Part shown: one piece after another, positions 47,436 to 61,400 of the stretch
Layout of the letters: the number at the start of each line of letters is the position of its first letter
Position numbering within the stretch: the stretch's first letter is position 1
Assembly (NCBI GenBank): GCA_900239685.1
Contig: OENT01000214.1
Coordinates: 62,001-126,000 of the forward strand
Source: Rotaria macrura
Taxonomy: Eukaryota; Rotifera; Eurotatoria; Philodinida; Philodinidae
DNA: 64,000 nucleotides
Direction: 5' to 3'
Made by a program: the position numbers and the translations under genes
Notes under the pieces: model-generated
What the model was told of the DNA's origin: nothing
What the model saw: only the letters and a program-made list of their open reading frames with translations
Databases searched by the model: none

Positions 47436-47819
47436 TTAAGTCATACTAACGTAAGGTGAAGTTGCATCTAATGATATTAGTTCTTCTCTGTAAATTCTTT
47501 TCACTGATTGAGGCGAGTCTGCCATGCGCCGCTTTAAGTTCTGTTTAAATTCTTCAAGTTTTCCTTTGTTTTGATCAGCTTCACGATTATGTTGTTTTTC
47601 GTTGCTTGGTGGAATTCCTACATATTGTATTGCCCTTCTGGGACAAGAACGATCTTCACATCTCCAATAAATAGTCGTATTACCAATTTTCTCTTGTGTA
47701 TAATGAAAATTATCAAGTATTAAATTGTGTTTGTTACGTTTAGTTGAAGCAATAGATAACATGGTTGTTTTCAGATAAATAACTATCGCATATGAAAAGA
47801 GCTCCTCTGTTTTGAGCAC
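47436..47819 (-). CDS. FLYWCH-type zinc-finger protein fragment (probably from a MULE-like transposon)
   Basis: On the minus strand, the frame holds a FLYWCH pattern: NLILDNFHYTQEK, then TTIYWRCEDRSCPRRAIQY with the paired cysteines, then a His (KQHNRE), followed by a charged helix (KGKLEEFKQNLKRRMADSP). The likely start is the inner ATG at 47762-47760, because the 19 residues before it look non-coding. The frame ends soon after a possible donor (TTAC|GTTAGT), so it is probably the first exon of a longer protein; no downstream transposase exon (DDE core) was found in the next few hundred bases on that strand. FLYWCH fingers of this form commonly precede MULE transposases or stand alone in invertebrate genomes. 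An assembly gap lies 60 bases upstream. Confidence 0.6.
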   Translation of the reverse strand: MLKTEELFSYAIVIYLKTTMLSIASTKRNKHNLILDNFHYTQEKIGNTTIYWRCEDRSCPRRAIQYVGIPPSNEKQHNREADQNKGKLEEFKQNLKRRMADSPQSVKRIYREELISLDATSPYVSMT

Positions 47820-47878
47820 ATTTATAGAAACTTCTCGATGTAGACACCACTACGATAGTTAAGCTACTTTTAATCAGT

Positions 47879-48134
47879 NNNNNNNNNNNNNNNNNNNNNN
47901 NNNNNNNNNNNNNNNNNNNNNNNNNNNNNNNNNNNNNNNNNNNNNNNNNNNNNNNNNNNNNNNNNNNNNNNNNNNNNNNNNNNNNNNNNNNNNNNNNNNN
48001 NNNNNNNNNNNNNNNNNNNNNNNNNNNNNNNNNNNNNNNNNNNNNNNNNNNNNNNNNNNNNNNNNNNNNNNNNNNNNNNNNNNNNNNNNNNNNNNNNNNN
48101 NNNNNNNNNNNNNNNNNNNNNNNNNNNNNNNNNN
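47879..48134. other. Assembly gap (256 N)
   Basis: Run of Ns; the right edge resumes in a C-rich tract (CCCCCCCTCCC). Nothing can be said about the missing sequence, and protein frames crossing it are meaningless. Confidence 0.99.
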
Positions 48135-50952
48135 CCCCCCCTCCCAGCGCACTTTTTAATTTCCCTAACGATACGCCCCATACTTTTAAAAATTGACTCA
48201 AAAGATAGAAAAAATGTAACCTATATCAATATGACACTTTCAATGCCTTACCCTCTCTTCCTGCCCACTGCTTATCTTGAGAGCCGAGTAACGACTCTGC
48301 CATATTCGGAAACAACAATTCGTTCGAGAGGTCGTACTAAAATATTTTTTAATACAAGGATGAGCATGTTATTTTGATTTGAACCACAATGTAACCATAT
48401 AAATATTTAGTCAATTGACACTGATGATCTTATCAAACAACAACAAAAAGTAATAACTTCATATAATGAAATATGTGATGCAATCGGATGTTTCATGTGT
48501 CTAATGAGTTTTCATAGTATAACTGATTGTTCTTGCATTGAGCATTTTCGATTAAATGGATAAATAGTGACTCAAACTTTAATGAATAAATAATTCTATT
48601 TTAACAGTATGTATGCAATTGTGACCTGATATTATAGTTGCCAAAATTTTTCATGAGTACCACGTATAATAGTATAGGAAATCGTTCGCTTTTATTGAAA
48701 TAAATGTCAAAGTTGAACGTATCTGTTGATTTACAATAATTCAAAAATATAATTGTATATCTTCAGATATATGTATCGATATATACCTTCATCGTGAAAT
48801 TAATGTATTACTAATAGTTAGTTATAACCTATTCATACATAGTTAAACATAATTTCGTGCACCTTTATGTCAATATAATGAATCGGCATGGCTCTTTTGT
48901 TGTCATGATCATAGTAGCTTAGCATGTTTAAATAACATTCACTGATCATTACCTGTATACATGTAATCGTCAAGATAGTTATAATAATTATTATGCAACA
49001 ACAGGTTGCACTTTACTGTACTTAGATCGACTCGATACTTTGGATGACAATCGTAGATGTACTTTATCGTGTGATTGTTTATCCTATCAATGTAATTGTA
49101 CATATTATTATAGTATTTTAAACAAAATTTACACTAGAAAGTTACATTGAATCAATTCAAATGCATGTTTCGTCTAAACGACATACACAAGTTGCATATT
49201 AACACGCTTTCAAGATGAATGACAATGTTTAGACATAATGAATTTTTTCGAGCACATATCAAAGTGTCGCTAATTGTATTAGTACTCGACTAGTATGTCA
49301 GAACATGATTTGCATTTGTTTAAATAAAACGTATTCTCATTTGATTCGTAGTGGTTATTTATCAATCAATCATAAATATATTTTATATAGTTGCCTATAG
49401 TAGGAAATCATAGTAAATATGCCATTAGCTATTCCAATTTTGATGTGCATATTGCCATTAGTGTTGTAACAGAATTATCTTTTTCTGGTATATCATTTTG
49501 TTTGGAATACAATAATCTTCTTCATGATTCTGCATGTTATAACACAACTGATTAGTATTCATAATGAATCAGAATGATACTACATGTCCACAGTTCTCTT
49601 CCGTCTATGCTTGATTTTAGGATATGTATTGATAGATTCCACTATCTCTAGCTGGAAAGGGCAAACATAGCATTCTATGATGTAATAGCACAGTCTGTCT
49701 TCAAAAGCTCAATGCTAGTCTTATCGATATGTCTCACTTATCATTGGAATAGAAGGATGGCTTGACAATTATACTTAAATCCATAAGAAAATATTCTGTA
49801 CTAAGAAAGTGTGATATGATCATGCGCATGACTATTACCTAGTCGAAAAACTTGAGATTGAGTTTTCTCTTCTATAAAATATTCATTTTTGATTTCAGGT
49901 AATTTCATTCTAATCTTTATATACAATAGTTGGCAAGGATTTCAACATAGAATTTTTAATAATCTATAAGTATATAAATTATTCATCAACTATGACTTGC
50001 GAGATGGTAATGTAGAAAATAAATTTCTTTTCTTACCATGTAAATACCCAGAAAATCATGTCGTAGATTCTTATCCGGATTTATCTAATACCGTTCATAA
50101 TGATCTATGAGAAATATGAGTTCAAATAGATGATATTCCCTATGACTAGGAATACAATAGTAAAAGAAAATAGTTGCTACAAGAATATTGTCACGAATGA
50201 AAAGAGATGTCTCTACTATCTTGACGACATTAAACAAAGCAAATATGATTATAATGATAATGCACAAAGACTTTTATCTTTAAAACTTCTCATTAAAAAG
50301 AAAAAGAACATCGATAAATTGACCCCGATAGTTTATATCTGTTTTAAATCGATTCATATTTTCTTATTTTCATATCCTTGCATAAAAAGAACGACGGAAA
50401 TAAGTAATATTTGATAAAACTATAATCTCTGATTAATCAATCAAAAGCATAAAACAATAAGAATATCTAGAAATGATCGTCTTTGTTTTTCGTTTGCTTT
50501 CATGAACCAAGTACTGAAGAATGTGTTCTAATTAATTTATATTATGAAAAAAAAAAGAATCAAACAATTCATTGGGCGAAGGAAAAAAAACTTCTTTTGC
50601 TCTCTATCAATCTATCGACATGCAATCATAAAATGTCATTAATATATATAGTTATTAGTGAAGACTTGTACTATAAATACAAGAAAATATAATAATATGC
50701 TTTTCGATCATATTCTATTATTGTATCAATAATCTATAATTTGAATGAGAAAACTAATGACATGTCCGATTAGTGAAAAAAACACTATAATTATTGAGAA
50801 ACATTGTTTCTTTGTTTTGTTCAATCATCTGAATAAATATATTAGTTATTAATCAGCAAAACAAAAGCATTTTTTCTCTACATAAAATTAATATATGTAT
50901 AAATAAATATGTATATATATATATATATATGTATATATATAATATCTTTTTA
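48135..50952. other. Intergenic stretch between the gap and the Rap2-like gene
   Basis: About 2.8 kb, AT-rich, with a (TA)n tract at about 50909-50941. No supported gene. The part next to 50953 is probably the 3' UTR of the minus-strand GTPase. Confidence 0.55.
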
Positions 50953-52342
50953 TCACGGCGATGAACAACAACAACAACAACAACAAAGACGAAAGCATGA
51001 TCCATGTCTTTGTTTTTTGTTCTTTTTACTTTTAGTCTTTTTTGTTTTCATTCTTGCATTTATTTCTCGTACGATTTCAGCAAATGTATCATTAACATTA
51101 ATTGCTAATTTTGCTGATGTTTCAACATATGGACAAGTCCATGCTTGTGCAAGTGCAAGTGCATCATCAGGTGTTACTTGACGTTGTACTGATGCATCAC
51201 ATTTATTACCAACAAGACATATTGGAACATTATCTGTACCTTTAACACGAAGAATTTGTTCTCGTATCGTTCGTACATCAAGAAATGATTGCCAAGATGT
51301 TAAACTGAATACAACAAGGAAACCGCGACCATTTTTTATATAAAGATCACGCATGGATGCGAATTGTTCAGTACCTAAATGATGTAATAGAGTAGAAAGA
51401 GAGAGAGAGAGAAATAGAAAGTAAAATATTATAATTGCATCTATAGAACAAACCGGCGGTGTCAAGGATTTCTAAATAAGCAGGTTCACCATCGACTTCG
51501 ATCTCTTTACGATAGAAATCCTAAAAGATAGAAAATGATGATATAGTTTGAATATTATTATTCAGCTAATTAAAAAATTCATATGGGATTTTAATTTCAA
51601 AGAATTTCTTCATCATCGTTGATGGCAAAAGCAATAGAATTTTCTTGATTTCCATAGAGAAAATGCTACTCCACTAGGTCACTAATTAATGAGAAGTGGA
51701 ATCGATTAGATATATTCTATCTATTTTTATAAGATATATAACAAGTATTGAATCGATTTCTATCAGTCGATTCGACAAACTAATCTTCACTGTGCATAAT
51801 TCATTCAAGGTTCGTACGATAGTCTTTACATATTTTATTTATTTTTCGGACGAAGAAAAAGAATCTGAATGCATATTTATCTTTGAACAACATTGAAAGA
51901 TGACATGACGTTAACTATTTCATATTCAAACATTTTTTTTTCGGAGACAATACTAATTGATTTTTCAAAATGAAATTACTCTTGCAAGATTATCACAAAA
52001 AAAAAGAAACGCACTAGACATACTACTCGTATATCGTTTTTTTTTATACTTCGAAATATGTTTTCGGTTGAAAATATTGTGTTCGATAATGTTTATTTTC
52101 CTGTGGGCAAACTCTTTCATATTCGTTTCTTTTACTCTTACAAGAGTAATTGCTTGAAAGAAAATAAATACTCAACTGTCCATAACAATTATTTGCTTTC
52201 GAGAAACGTAAAATAAAGCATCTTTACTTACTTCTATAGTTGGATCATATTTTTCGACGAATTTCGAATGACAAAGTTGTACAGTTAGGGCCGATTTACC
52301 CACACCACCAGGACCGAGTACTACGACTTTATATTCTCTCAT
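50953..52342 (-). CDS. Rap2: Rap2-like small GTPase with a polycysteine C-terminus
   Basis: Three exons on the minus strand: 52342-52232, 51520-51454 and 51374-50953, phases 0 and 1; 199 aa. G1 is GPGGVGKS; the effector region YDPTIEDFYRK has Phe after Asp as in Rap2 (Rap1 has Ser); G3 is DTAGTEQF with the Rap Thr at the Ras Gln61 site; G4 is NKCD; G5 is ETSAK. It should act as a GTP-switched membrane signalling protein (adhesion, cytoskeleton, MAP4K effectors in animals). The tail is odd: a basic stretch ([15 protein letters not shown]) leads into [11 protein letters not shown] and ends SSP, with no CAAX box. The cysteines are encoded by a TGT trinucleotide run (plus-strand ACA repeats near 50965-50987). 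Either membrane attachment is by palmitoylation of these cysteines, or a separate CAAX-bearing last exon was missed. Confidence 0.9.
50965..50987. repeat. ACA trinucleotide repeat encoding the polycysteine tail
   Basis: Plus-strand CAA/ACA repeat, read on the minus strand as TGT (Cys) codons within the last exon of the Rap2-like GTPase. Prone to length variation. Confidence 0.85.
51521..52231 (-). other. 0.71-kb first intron of the Rap2-like gene
   Basis: Minus-strand donor ATAGAA|GTAAGT, acceptor TTTTAG|GATTTC. Frames inside have no recognisable content. Confidence 0.7.
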
Positions 52343-55300
52343 GTCGACAGCTAAACCGATATGGTTGCTGCTGATTAAATACAAGCAAGCAGCTCATTAA
52401 ACGTTGCCGTACGCACTTGTTTATGCAATGGAAAAGAAATAGATGTTTCAACGAGTAGTAACCGTAGATATATAAGAGAAGAACAGAAATCTAGAAGAAA
52501 AAGCAGATGATGATGATGGTGATGGTGATGATGACAAGTGGCAACATGTCACACATAAATATACTAGACGAAAGTGCGAAGCCAGAAAAAAGGTCATTTA
52601 TTTTCTTACGGTCATTTTTTTTCTTTTCTCTATTCTGCTACACAATACTTTACCATTGTATATGATTACAAATCTTGTTTCAGCTGATTCAATGTGCGAG
52701 TGGACGAGGTTAGCGTTGAAGCACTTTGAAGTTTTTATCGACTAGATGAACAGAATGAAGAAGCGTATTATATAATCTTACCACTATTATCACAATCAAA
52801 GAAATGAATTCATTTTTGTTGACGAATTGATTATTAAAAAATGTTCTGACATTTTTACAAACACTTCGAAAAGCAAAAGAGAGAGAGAGAGACAGTGCGA
52901 AAGAGAAAAGTAGTATGCATGCGCCGTTCGACTTTGATGTATGTGTATGTGTATTATAACACATACCATTGTATAAAAAGTATAGAGAGGAATAAGTTCT
53001 TCTTTTTTTTTATAATAGAAGTAGTGCCGTTGACCTGATCGATGGCATCGATGCGAGCAAATGCGTACATACATATGTGTTGTGCAATGAAGGCACCGTC
53101 TAATCTTTCTAGCAGCAGGTCAAGCAAGATCTGTACTCGTTTGTACTATTGTTGAGACATCATTCATCAAATTGAATATCGCTCGCAGTGCAAGTGACAA
53201 ACAACAGAAGTATATATAACACATACAAACGACATTCGATCTTCATCGTCTTCGTTCATCGTCAATTTTTTCTCTTTTTCATCGTTGTTGTAGTCGTTGT
53301 TGCACACAGCCTCAAGCATCGACATTTGAATATATTTCTCGCGCGTCTGTGCGTGTGCACACGACTAATCGCTTTATCTTACTTACAACAACAATACAAC
53401 TCGCCACATCCATACATAAAACGATGTATGCATTTTAGCGAGTATATGAATGTGTGCATATTCAATTGTTGATGATAGCTTTAGTTCACAACATACACCA
53501 AAAACTTTCTATGTTTCTCTCTCTCTCTCTCTGTGCCCCTCCCTCCCCGTCGTTCATCATTGCTACAATATATGTGCGTGTTTGAAATGATTGGTTGTCT
53601 TGAGTAGAAAGCCTTAAGGCCAGTTGATCGATCAATCGATCGATCATATCATCTTATTGATTATCTGTCTTAGGATTGATCGATACAGTTTAGTGTGATT
53701 ATTTTTTATTTGGTATTTCACTTATCAACATTTGTTACTATGAATCAATCGTAATAGAAAAGTGGACCCATGTTGATTCGAAAAGCATAAGTAAAAGAAA
53801 TAGAAGAAAAATCTCTACTATCACAATTTGATATAAAAAATCTATTTTCTGTTCATGTCAATGTTGAAATTCTATAACTAAACGTAATGATCTATCTGTA
53901 CAATTTGAATCATTAAAATTAAATTAGACGGTACAAAAAATTATCATTAATATATTTCGTCGTCTCTATTCCTGACTTATGGTGTTTCTTAATCAATACT
54001 ATGAGAATAACATGAATGTTCTGTACAGGATGTTGAATAATAATAGTTTTTTAAGACATTCAGAGACTCAATCAACTTACTTATTCAATCTGCTTAGCTT
54101 CATATTGAAAATCGTATGAATAAGAATATTCAACACGTGAATAGAATATATAACTACTACCAGTTTAATATATATATATATATATATATATATCAATTTT
54201 CTTCAACATATTCAAGTACAAATGTCAAACAGAACACTTGTAAAATCATAGTTCTGTACAAATGTTGTTGTTATTTTAGTTTGGCATATTTTTAATTAAA
54301 CATTCCGTTGTTCTTGTTCAGAAGACACTAAAAATCTTTCGTGATATTTTTCTTTTTTGTTTTTTTCTTAATAAAATGATCCTATGTTTGTTCTAAGTTG
54401 TCTAAACATCTACTAGATCATTTTCATGATATTTAAAATTTAATTATTGATTCTAAATTAGATTGATTTATAGTGATGCATAAATATAATGCATCATGAT
54501 GAATACAATTGTAGGCTTCACTTGGCATTTCTTTAGTTGACATGAGTCGCTGGAAACAGTAACAAGTCTTGTCAAACGATGATCTTTCTTTTTCTCTATC
54601 TATCTCACTCTGGTTCGTTGATAACTCAAAACATTGTCGTCTCATCTTGCTTGTCATTCTTATTTGTTTCTGTTTCATTTAGATTTTCCGTCGTGGTTTC
54701 TTTCTCTTCTTCTGTAAAATGAGACTAAGAATAACGTCGAGAAAACAATAAAATGGAAAATCTTTTCGGATGTGCAGCCTTCGCATCGTCGTTACAGACA
54801 TCCATGTAGAGCGAACATTGATGAGTCTGTTGAACGTACACAATGCGAATGAGTGTGCATAGATTCTCATCTATAAGAACAAGACAAGAAAAGAATGATG
54901 CGAGTAAGATGGAGAGAGAGAGAGAAAGAGGGAAGTATTCCTATTCTCAATGCTTTTACCATTATAATGATGGTTCTATAATAAAAAGGAAAAGAAAGAA
55001 TTAGAAGACCGACGAGCTTTGACAACTATGTAAACTGTTGCCAGAATAGGTAATTCAATCTGACAAACTCCAATGTCATCAGTATAAATAATTTTCTTGG
55101 ATTCTTAGGTTTCTCATCATAGTTGTATGATTTCTAGCAAAATGCTTAATGATAAACACTTGTAAACAAACATATGGCAATCGATTGATCAACAAGATCG
55201 TTCTTTAATCATTATTGAGAATAATGATAAGAATCTATGTTCTCTTATACTGTCTTTTTCTAGATAATAATTATTATGATAGTATACAACGACATAGATG

Positions 55301-55480
55301 AACATGAATCGGGGTAAGATCATTGTGTTTGTTTATGCTATTCACGGTTAACTATCACATAGCTTATTATCACAACAAATAACTCGCACAAGTTTATTGA
55401 TTGGTCAATATCAAGGTGAAAGTATCTAAAATTAAATAGTAAAAATAAAACTGATCGTGTACAGAAAGTGATGCAGAAAA
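52343..55480. other. Divergent intergenic region between Rap2-like and glutamate receptor genes
   Basis: About 3.1 kb between two gene starts pointing away from each other, so it should hold both promoters. It contains GAT/GGT repeats (about 52507-52535), a GA run (about 52877-52893), a CT run (53517-53532), a GATC/ATCG palindromic cluster (about 53624-53646) and an (AT)n tract (54168-54193). No coding exon is supported. Confidence 0.55.
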
Positions 55481-58400
55481 ATGCTTATACCTATTGTTTT
55501 TCATCTATGGAACATTTATATTATTGTTTCAACTTCGATAGCAAGTGAACATCAATTTCAATCTCAATCACTGGATATTATTATTGGTACGTTATCACGA
55601 AGTTTTAATTATACAATAACTTATCATTATCTAAAAACTGAGCTCTTTCATTCTATGAAAACATGTTCATAGTTGATCAAGTCATTTACCTGTCCTAATT
55701 CATACTTATTGTTTTGAAGTAAAACAAATGTGAGAAAATTCAAAAATTTTGAAAACTACTTTTTCATCATTATAAATTAAGGAGATTTTTCATTGTATTT
55801 AAATACAATCAATCTTTAGTTTTGAAATTTCTTATTCAAATAAAAATTGAACAAGATCGATTCTTTTCCAATATCGAATTGAGTTCATAGTTTGAAGATG
55901 GTAAGAATATTTTAGTTTCTTGTCGATTACGTACTGTAAGCGATTATGTCCTAATGATAAATTATTTATAATCAATAGAAATTTTAAATTATTCACAGAT
56001 CTTTAGATGCAAAATCAAAGTGATGTTTTGCTCAAAAAGAAAATTCCATCGGATTTATATTATCGTACATATAAGCTTTCTTATATTACATTTTTTTGAA
56101 AAAATCTCAGAGATAATTTCGAATAATCAACTTCGATTATGTTAGTAAGCTATATTCAATGGTACTGTACGAATCAATAAATCGAGTTGTGTCAGACTAA
56201 TTGTAAAACTAACATGAGCTATGGTTTAAGGAAAAATTTAATAACATATGATTGAATGCGTGATACAAAATCGTAATAAGACGATGTCTTATTCTGAACT
56301 ATGTCACGTAAAGATTCTACATGTAATATATCCAGTGTAGTACTGATGCAGAAAAATCTTAATTGATTTCGTTAGACTTAACATGATTTTGAGCTTGTGT
56401 TTTTTTCTTGAAACTCGACTTAAACTTAGATATCAAAACCAATAAAATATGCTTGAATTTCTATGAAAAACATCGATTATAATAGTTCTTTGTACTGATT
56501 CTTGATAGCTGCATATATACATATACATTTGCTTTTTTTTCGAACGATACTATTGAATCTTGATTTAGAATTAATTTCAAGTTTATAATAAAAGAAAAGA
56601 AAAACGATCTTACATAATCGAAAGAGAATATAAATTTGCCGTAATAGGAAACGTAAGAAAATCTTCATTAATGACATATCGAATTTAATTGTGAATCTAT
56701 TACTTCAAGATTCATCGTTCATTTCCTTGATATGAAATATATTTTGATTATTAATGATATATATATATATCGGAAATAATTGGCTACAGAATATCATCGA
56801 CAAAGAAAAAACCTATTTTAACATGATTTTTCTTAATCTTTACAAATTTATTAAATGAATCGATGTAATATAGATATAAGATTGAAGTATGACACATTTT
56901 TTTTCAGGCGGTGTTTTTACAGATCGTGACGAAGTTTCAAGTACGCAGAGTATGGAAAGTATTTTTAAATACGCGATATTTCATTACAATCGTTTGGCAA
57001 AAGAAGCACATAATCTATCACATAAGATACGTCTACAAGAAGAAACATTAGGTTTAATGACAACGAAATCAACTCTACAATCTATTCAAGATGGTATTTT
57101 GTATAACTTGATTATAGTTTCTATTTGTTTCTTTTCTAAATCTCATGAATTATTTTAGTATGTTCACTTTTAAATCAACGTCGCGTGCAAGGTATATTTG
57201 GTCCACCATATCCAGAATTTGCAACACTGATTCATTCCATATGTTATCATGTTAATATACCACTTATAAATGTTTGTTCAACTTGTTGTAATACTGAGAA
57301 TACTATCGAAGACACTGATATTGATATTGATCATCAAGCAAAACATCATCATATGTCAATTAATTTATATCCGTCCAATCAAGATCTTAATATAGCATTT
57401 CATAATTTAACACATCAACTTCAATGGAATAAATTTCTTATCATATACGATTTAGATTCAGGTAAAACAATCGATTGAATATTATTTATAAAGATAGATC
57501 AATTAGAAAAATCCTTTAGGTTTAACACGTTTACAACAAGTACTTAAGGATCCACGTTTTAATCAAACTGATATTCTAATAAGACAATTTATTGGCTATA
57601 AAGAGCGTACTGCTCTTGTTGATGCTATTGGACGAGATATATTCGATATCATATTAGACTTAAATGATGTTAATACGAATACTGTATTAAGAATGGCATT
57701 ACAAATGGGCATGATTACTCCTAATTATCATTATATATTAACAACATTGGTACGTAGATATTAAATATTATTTTAAAAGATAAAAGAAAGTATTAGTTAT
57801 TATTATTATTATTTTTTTTTGTTGTTTGCATGTTTCAGAATATAGATTCATATGATTTAGAAGATTTTAAATATAATTATGTTAATTTAACATCATTTCG
57901 TTTGTTTAATCGTCAAGATACACGTGCACAATTAGCAATGGAATCATTTTTTGCATTTAAAACGATGACAAATAATGATCAAAATCAACGATTATTCACA
58001 GTAAGTTATTCGTCGGAGGAAAAGCATGTAATATGCATGTACAAAGATATGCCTGTTTTTGCTTCTGTTGTCTATCAATGATCGAATTAAATTATGACTC
58101 AGTTTAGACTTCAGTTGCATTATGGGCTGATGCTGTACTTGCTTTTGCATATGCTTACGATAAATTAATAACCGCATATTCAAATTTTGGTACTGAAATA
58201 ACAAAACCAAATGTTTCATGTGTTGACGGCAGTAATTGGCCATTAGGAAGTGAACTTTATTCAAAATTTAGACAGGTACATTGTTGGATTAAAAAAGAAA
58301 AGAGAAACGATTCTCATGGTTCATTATTATGTATAGATATCATTCAATGGTATTACGGGAAAAGTGGAATTTACGCCTCACGGTGAAAGAACTGGTTTCG

Positions 58401-61400
58401 AACTTGAAATTGTACATCTATTTGAAAATGGTCTTAAAAAAGTAAAAAGAAAAAGAAAATTCTCGATCTATGATTTCTAGAATAAACTATTTCAGATCGG
58501 AACTTGGTCACGTGAACATGGTGCAAATTTTACATTGGTATCAGCATCACGTCGACGATTATTCAACACGACATTGATTGTTACAAGCATTATTGTATGT
58601 AGAAAAGAAAGTTTTGTTCTTATTTGAATTTACTTCGTTTATTTGTCAATGAACTATTTCTAGGAAGCTCCCTATGTAATGTTTAAAAATAATGAAAGTT
58701 GGATAGGAGCGTTCAATCGTACTTATTTCAACAATGAATTCGAAGGCTTTTGCATCGATTTACTAGATGAAATTTCACGTGAACTCAAGTTTCATTATAA
58801 AATTAAACCGGTGGCATCAGGTCGCTACGATGATATGGTAGAAGAAGTTAAAAATAGAGTAAATTCTGAAAATACAAACATAGAAATAAAATTCTATACA
58901 TGTGATTTATTTAGGTAGCCGATTTGGCTGTTGCACCATTGACAAGTAAGTATTGAACAAATTAATCAGATAAAAAAAGAACCTATAAAAACAATGAAAC
59001 ATAAGATGACCTAAATCTGGGAAAACATGATAGATACGTTATTTTAATAGAAAAAGAAATATATATTTTCTATGAAATCAATTAAACTAAAAAACTTTCA
59101 ACCATTTTCAAGATTTCCATATTGATCACAATCTTATCGTGACATATTATACGGATGAAAAGATAATAAAACGTAAAGAAATAAATTATTTTCATGATGA
59201 AAAGGACAACGAAAACAATAATGATCAATTGTTCTATGAATTGCTCATTTCACTATTGATTATTATTAATAACAATATCATAATTATATATTTCATCGAA
59301 TTGAATTGATTTGAGAATTTCATTCGAAATGTCAATATAGGATTTGATTGCATTCCAAATCACATGAAATTTTCACGACAAATCAAGGCGTAGTACAGTT
59401 TTCAGATCTGAAACAAAATAAGCTTTTATCCAATACAACGATACATACAAAAAAAATGCATTGAGAAATTTCTGTGCGCTCCCATTCTAACTATGCAATT
59501 GATTTCGTTCTTATTTTGAAAAGTAAACCATGTCACGATTGTAGTACGTCATTATTTACAATCATACGTTAAACACTAGCATACAGATCAATAAATTTGA
59601 TATTGCAGAAAACAGTTATCTATACATAGGAGTTGTTTTTATTTGTAAACTATTTTCCAAAGTCGAATTCGAAAGATGAGACATGGAAATTCACAATTTT
59701 TTGTTTTAAATCAAAATACAGCCAGTAGTTGTTATCAATCTTGTTCGATGACGTCATTATAACAGTATTAGTCACTTCTATTGAAGTGACATACATTTTT
59801 CAAGAATGATGAAAAATTTTGCAAAATAAATATCAAGGAAATGAATAAGAGCTAATAAAATACAAGCAAACTATATCGTTTATCAAAGATTTCTACGCAA
59901 GTGCTCGTTATCTCTATGCGGATTTTCTGATAAAAATTCATTTTTTGTTTTACATTCGATAATGAATATAAGATGTGTTTTTATTTGAATTTGATTTTAG
60001 TTAATTATGCACGTGAGAAACAAATCGATTTCACGAAACCATTTCTTAGTTTGGGTATTGCGATACTCTTTAAATTACCGAAAACAGAAAAACCAGGTTT
60101 ATTCAGTTTTCTTAGTCCTTTGTCACTCGAAATTTGGGTAAATACAATAACTTCATTGACTATACCTATGCCATACTTGTTCGAATTAACGTATTTATTT
60201 ATTAGATATATACATTTGCTGCCATATTTACTGTTAGTTTTATTCTATTATTAATCGCTCGATGTTCACCAGACGAATGGCGTAATCCTTATCCATGTGA
60301 TACTGAATATGAATATTTAGAGAATCGTTTTACCGTTGGTAATACGCTTTGGTTTTCTATTGGAACATTAATGCAACAAGGTAGATTGTAGAACAACATG
60401 AATTATCCTAGATTCTGTTTTCATGTATTCGAAGGTTCTGATGTAAGTCCATCAGCTATATCAACCCGTCTTGTTTCTGGTATATGGTGGTTTTTTACAT
60501 TAATTCTTATTTCATCATATACGGCTAATTTAGGTAAAATGAAAATTTTTTCTTCTTGTAAATAGCGAAACAACCTAGATTCAATTTAATTTAGCCGCTT
60601 TTTTAACTGTTGAAAAACTTGTTAATCCAATCGAAAGTGCCGAAGATTTAGTTAAACAAAACAAAATAAAATATGGTCTAGTTCGTGGTGGTTCAACGGA
60701 ACAATTCTTTCGCGTAGGATGTTTTTCTTCAGTAGATTCTTTGTTTTTATCAAGATTTGATTTTTCTCGATGTCATAATAAAGGAATCAACTATTCCAAT
60801 TTATGAAGCCATGTGGAAATATATGAGTAGTAATCCGGATGTGTTTGTTAATAGTAATCAAGAAGGTATTGAACGTGTTAAAAGTGAATCATATGCATTT
60901 TTTATGGAATCAACATCCATTGAATATACTGTACAACGTGAATGTAAGTTAACACAGGTTGGTGGTTTACTCGATAATAAAGGTTATGGTGTTGGATTAC
61001 CAGAAGGTTAGATTTCTATGAAAAATACGATAGCATAGAAAAAGATACCTAATTGTTTTCGTATTGTAGGAAGTCCACATAGGGAGCGTTTCTCTGAAAT
61101 TATTCTTGATTTACAAGAAAAAGGAATTGTAAGTTTCAAAAAAATTATAATATAAGCGGAAATGACAAGTAGATAGATCTATTTTAGATTCAAAAATCGT
61201 ATAATAAATGGTGGAAAGGTAAAGGAACATGTCCATCAGAAAAAAAAGATTCCAAAGCTAATCCATTGGGTCTTACCAATGTTGGTGGAATATTTGTCGT
61301 TCTCATTGGTATGATCTCTTTTTTTTTCTCATCGATTTCATCTTACTTGTTTATTTACTTTATATTAAGGCGGTGTTATTATTTCATTATTTGTGGCTAT

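Noticed and set aside
47740..48201. Minus-strand frames of 92-153 codons across the N run
   Set aside because: Most codons are Ns; these are artefacts of the assembly gap.
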